Positions 62,084-64,000 of a stretch of 64,000 nucleotides of DNA are shown piece by piece. The DNA comes from Arthrobacter horti (lineage in GTDB: Bacteria; Actinomycetota; Actinomycetes; Actinomycetales; Micrococcaceae): contig NZ_JAVALS010000009.1 in NCBI RefSeq assembly GCF_030731045.1, positions 46,698 to 110,697 on the forward strand, written 5' to 3'. The notes under the pieces were generated by a model. It saw only the letters and a list, made by a program, of their open reading frames with translations. It had not been told where the DNA came from and ran no database searches. How positions within the stretch are numbered: the stretch's first letter is position 1; every line of letters begins with the position of its first letter. Made by a program: the position numbers and the translations under genes.

Positions 62084-63346
62084 TCAGTCCTCCGGACGGT
62101 GAGTCGGCGCCGTGTACTCGATCACCGGGACCTGCGCCCCGCCCGTGTCGTAGGCGCGCGCGAAGGCCAGCCGCGCGGCGTCGACGTTCAGCTGGACGCG
62201 CAGGCGGCGCGCCCTGTGAGGCACGACGGCGTGCAGCCGCTGGGATCCGACGGTCAGTCCGGCGGCAAGGACTTCGCCGTCCTTACCGAGGATGCTGTGG
62301 CGCGCCACGCGCTGCCCCTCTGTGAGGTCCTCGCCGAGCTCCACATGGTCCAGGAGCACCTCGCGCCCGAAGTCCAGCTCCCACTCCCCGTCGCCGAGGT
62401 CCGTCAGACGCGCCTCCATCGGCTTCCCGAAGCGCCGGTCCAGCTCGGCACGGAACTCCGCCAGCCGGGCCAGGTCCGCGTCCGGGATGAGGCCGCGGGA
62501 ATCCGGCGGGAGGTTGAGGAGGAGGTTCGCGCCCATGCCGATGGACCGGTAGTGGATGGCCAGGAGGTGTTCCAGGGACTTAGGTTCCTCCGCGGGCTGC
62601 CAGAACCAGCCGGGGCGGAGTGAGACGTCGCACTCGGGCGGCAAGTAGGCCTCTTCGTCCAGCGTTTCCGAGTCGCTGACGTAGTTGGAGACCGCCGTGG
62701 AGGACACCACATACTCCACGGGGTCCTCGGCCAGCCCGTCCTCATTGCCCACCCAGCGGATGGTGGCCGGGCCCATGTTGAAGACCATGGCCTGCGGCTG
62801 CAGCTCCGCGATCACGGCCCCGATCCGGGCCCAGTCGTAGACCCGGCCCTCCGAGCCCGCGCCGTCGAACCACAGCTCGTGCAGCGTCCCGTAGCGGGTG
62901 CAGAGCTCGCTCAGCTGGGCGAGGTAGAAGGCATCGTAGGCGGCCGCGTCCTCGTAGCAGGCGGCGTTGCGATCCCACGGCGAGAGGTACAGCCCGAACT
63001 TCAGCCCCGCCTCCCGGCACGCCTGCGCCACCTCCGCCACGACGTCGCCGCGCCCGTCCTGCCAGGGCGAGGACGCCACCGAATAGTCCGTGGTGGCGGT
63101 GGGCCAGAGGCAGAAACCGTCGTGGTGCTTGGCGGTCAGGACCACGTACTTCGCCCCGGCCAGCTGCGCCGCGCGGACCCACTGACGGGCGTCCAGCTCC
63201 GCAGGGTCGAAGCTCGAGGCGGGCAGCGTCCCGTCGCTCCATTCCTTGCCGTGGAAGGTGTTGATCCCGAAGTGGAAGAACACGCCCATCCGGTCCTGTT
63301 GCCAGGCCAGCTGCCCGGGCGTGGGGCGCAGTGGATCCGTCGTCAT
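62084..63346 (-). CDS. Alpha-L-fucosidase (GH29 family)
   Basis: A 420-residue glycoside hydrolase without a signal peptide, so probably cytosolic. GH29 features: GVFFHFGINTFHGKEWSDG, AKYVVLTAKHHDGFCLWPTA and the nucleophile D161 in LHELWFDGAG. The acid/base is not clear in the family generally. A C-terminal beta-domain follows (about residue 330 on). TAGGGT lies 7 nt before the ATG with no ribosome site. It would release fucose from imported oligosaccharides. Confidence 0.87.
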   Translation of the reverse strand: MTTDPLRPTPGQLAWQQDRMGVFFHFGINTFHGKEWSDGTLPASSFDPAELDARQWVRAAQLAGAKYVVLTAKHHDGFCLWPTATTDYSVASSPWQDGRGDVVAEVAQACREAGLKFGLYLSPWDRNAACYEDAAAYDAFYLAQLSELCTRYGTLHELWFDGAGSEGRVYDWARIGAVIAELQPQAMVFNMGPATIRWVGNEDGLAEDPVEYVVSSTAVSNYVSDSETLDEEAYLPPECDVSLRPGWFWQPAEEPKSLEHLLAIHYRSIGMGANLLLNLPPDSRGLIPDADLARLAEFRAELDRRFGKPMEARLTDLGDGEWELDFGREVLLDHVELGEDLTEGQRVARHSILGKDGEVLAAGLTVGSQRLHAVVPHRARRLRVQLNVDAARLAFARAYDTGGAQVPVIEYTAPTHRPED

Positions 63347-63409
63347 GCGGTCCACCCTAAAGACCCCCGGCCGCCCGACGGAACCACCCGAACACGCTCG
63401 AGCAACGCC

Positions 63410-63438
63410 GAGAGCGCAGCTCACGCCCCTAAAACCGG
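63410..63438. repeat. Half-copy of the 6.05-kb palindrome at the IS30 end
   Basis: GAGAGCGCAGCTCACG and the following bases match 6048-6077 at all but two positions of 28, but the right arm of that palindrome is replaced by the 3' end of an IS30-type transposase gene (from about 63439). Confidence 0.65.
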
Positions 63439-63880
63439 GGCGGTTTCAAGGGGTTAGCGCAACACTGTCGATCAGTTGGGTCAGTCTTTCACGTGGGGTG
63501 TCCCAGTGGAGGGTTTTGCGGGGCCGGATGTTCAACAGCCGTTCGGTCTCGGCGAGTTGTTCATCGGTGACGTCGTTGAAGTTCGTGCCTTTGGGGTGGA
63601 TGTCCCGGACGAGGCCGTTAGTGTTCTCGTTCGTCCCGCGTTGCCAGGGCGAGTGGGGGTCACAGAAGAACATCGCGCAACCGGTGGCCACGGTGAAGGA
63701 CGCGTGCCGGGCCATCTCGTTTCCCTGGTCCCAGGTGATGCTCTTGAGCATCGCCTGGGGCAGGCCCGTGATCATGGTCTGCATGACGTCGATGACCGTG
63801 GCCGAGTCCCTGGCCCCGGGCAGGCGGCCCAGGAGGGTGAAGCGGCTGGTGCGTTCGACAAGGGTCACGATCCCGGAGGA
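63439..63880 (-). mobile_element. IS30-family element, right half
   Basis: Remnant of an IS30-family insertion sequence: the 3' end of the transposase gene plus the probable inverted-repeat end (GGCGGTTTCAAGGGG at about 63439-63453, overlapping the stop codon). The left half is absent because another element begins at about 63880. Confidence 0.65.
63446..63880 (-). pseudogene. IS30-family transposase, C-terminal part
   Basis: About 145 C-terminal residues remain (GSSGIVTLVERTSRFTLLGR; then SITWDQGNEMARHASFTVAT with a DDE Asp; and CDPHSPWQRGTNENTNGLVR with the conserved Glu region). The N-terminal HTH and first DDE Asp are missing, cut off at about 63880 by the end of an IS256-family element. 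Not expected to be active. Intact homologues have roughly 380-460 residues. Confidence 0.85.
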
Positions 63881-64000
63881 GCCTGTCAAGTTGTTTGTGT
63901 AAGCGGGGCGTTGCCGGGTTTCTAGAGGTAGGGCTGGATTCGGTCGGGGTAGGCCAGGGCGAGTTGGGCGAGGGCTTGTTTCCAGTTCGTGGTGATCTGT
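63880..64000 (-). mobile_element. IS256-family element, left end (partial)
   Basis: The sequence from about GAGCCTGTCAAGTTGTTTG resembles IS256-type ends (GxxTGTCAAG...TTTGTGTAAG), and a transposase C-terminus starts right behind it. The rest lies beyond the window. Confidence 0.6.
63922..64000 (-). CDS. IS256-family transposase C-terminus (cut by window edge)
   Basis: Minus-strand codons end in KQALAQLALAYPDRIQPYL followed by TAG at 63924-63922. The W-K-x-A-L-x-x-L...Y-x-D-R pattern fits the C-terminus of actinobacterial IS256-family transposases. Only 25 residues are visible, so the assignment is provisional. Confidence 0.55.
   Translation of the reverse strand, partial: QITTNWKQALAQLALAYPDRIQPYL

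Overview
The window is high-GC (strong G/C third-position bias), with actinobacterial hallmarks: an imuA'-imuB-dnaE2 mutagenesis cassette behind a CGAAC-type LexA box, FurA-KatG, a CtpE-like P-type ATPase, adrenodoxin-type FprA reductases, a DUF6230/DUF6114 gene pair, and many promoters whose -10 hexamer sits 6-7 nt before the start codon. Gene content fits a Micrococcaceae (Arthrobacter-like) chromosome. This taxonomic call is inference from protein families. It is ordinary chromosomal sequence with a small accessory patch (2.2-3.4 kb) and insertion-sequence debris at the right edge (63.4-64 kb).

Layout. 0-2.2 kb: a DeoR-HTH/LacI-sensor chimeric regulator and a D-2-hydroxyacid dehydrogenase with a palindrome in its promoter. 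2.2-3.4 kb: an Xre regulator, a VbhA-type antitoxin and a truncated Fic gene, next to a small membrane protein. 3.6-8.7 kb: CtpE-like ATPase, then cbs-metB (transsulfuration). 8.8-16 kb: DNA-damage block (imuA', imuB, dnaE2, an AlkA-like glycosylase). 16-20 kb: divergent redox cluster (flavin monooxygenase-marR versus LLM flavoprotein-NADP reductase) with two MarR-type palindromes. 20-27 kb: acyl-CoA ligase, rhomboid protease, thioredoxin, TetR-ABC exporter operon, thioesterase, PrmC-like methyltransferase. 27-31 kb: small hypotheticals, tRNA-Tyr, YajQ, glycosyltransferase, HtpX. 31-38 kb: TetR-MFS opposite a DUF6230-DUF6114-Pro-rich secreted protein operon, then furA-katG. 38-43.5 kb: lipoprotein, TetR, amino-acid permease, FprA copy 1, RarD. 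43.6-51.3 kb: polysaccharide lyase 8, gabT with divergent PucR regulator, MFS-GntR operon with a GntR operator on the promoter. 51.4-57 kb: FprA copy 2, CysG, SRPBCC protein, BNR-repeat sialidase-like protein, PpnP. 57-63.4 kb: EamA/LysR divergent pair, small secreted Cys protein, a regulator with two tandem LuxR HTH domains, LLM oxidoreductase, GH29 fucosidase. 63.4-64 kb: IS30-family transposase remnant cut by an IS256-family element.

Themes. (1) About 17 of roughly 60 genes show TAnnnT ending exactly 6 or 7 nt before ATG/GTG, implying pervasive leaderless mRNAs; several of these promoters carry palindromic operators next to their own regulator gene. (2) Intergenic spaces are filled with long inverted repeats. 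One family (core GTTGAGTGCTCA) occurs three times; another (6.05 kb) appears to have been split by the IS30 element at 63.4 kb. (3) Sulfur and redox metabolism recur: cbs-metB, cysG beside an FprA, thioredoxin, KatG. (4) Three putative glycan-degrading enzymes (PL8, BNR sialidase-like, GH29) lie within 20 kb.

The most plausible sources of undescribed biology are the TetR-facing DUF6230/DUF6114/Pro-rich operon, the tandem-HTH LuxR regulator with its structured spacer and small Cys-containing secreted partner, and the orphaned Fic antitoxin-regulator pair.
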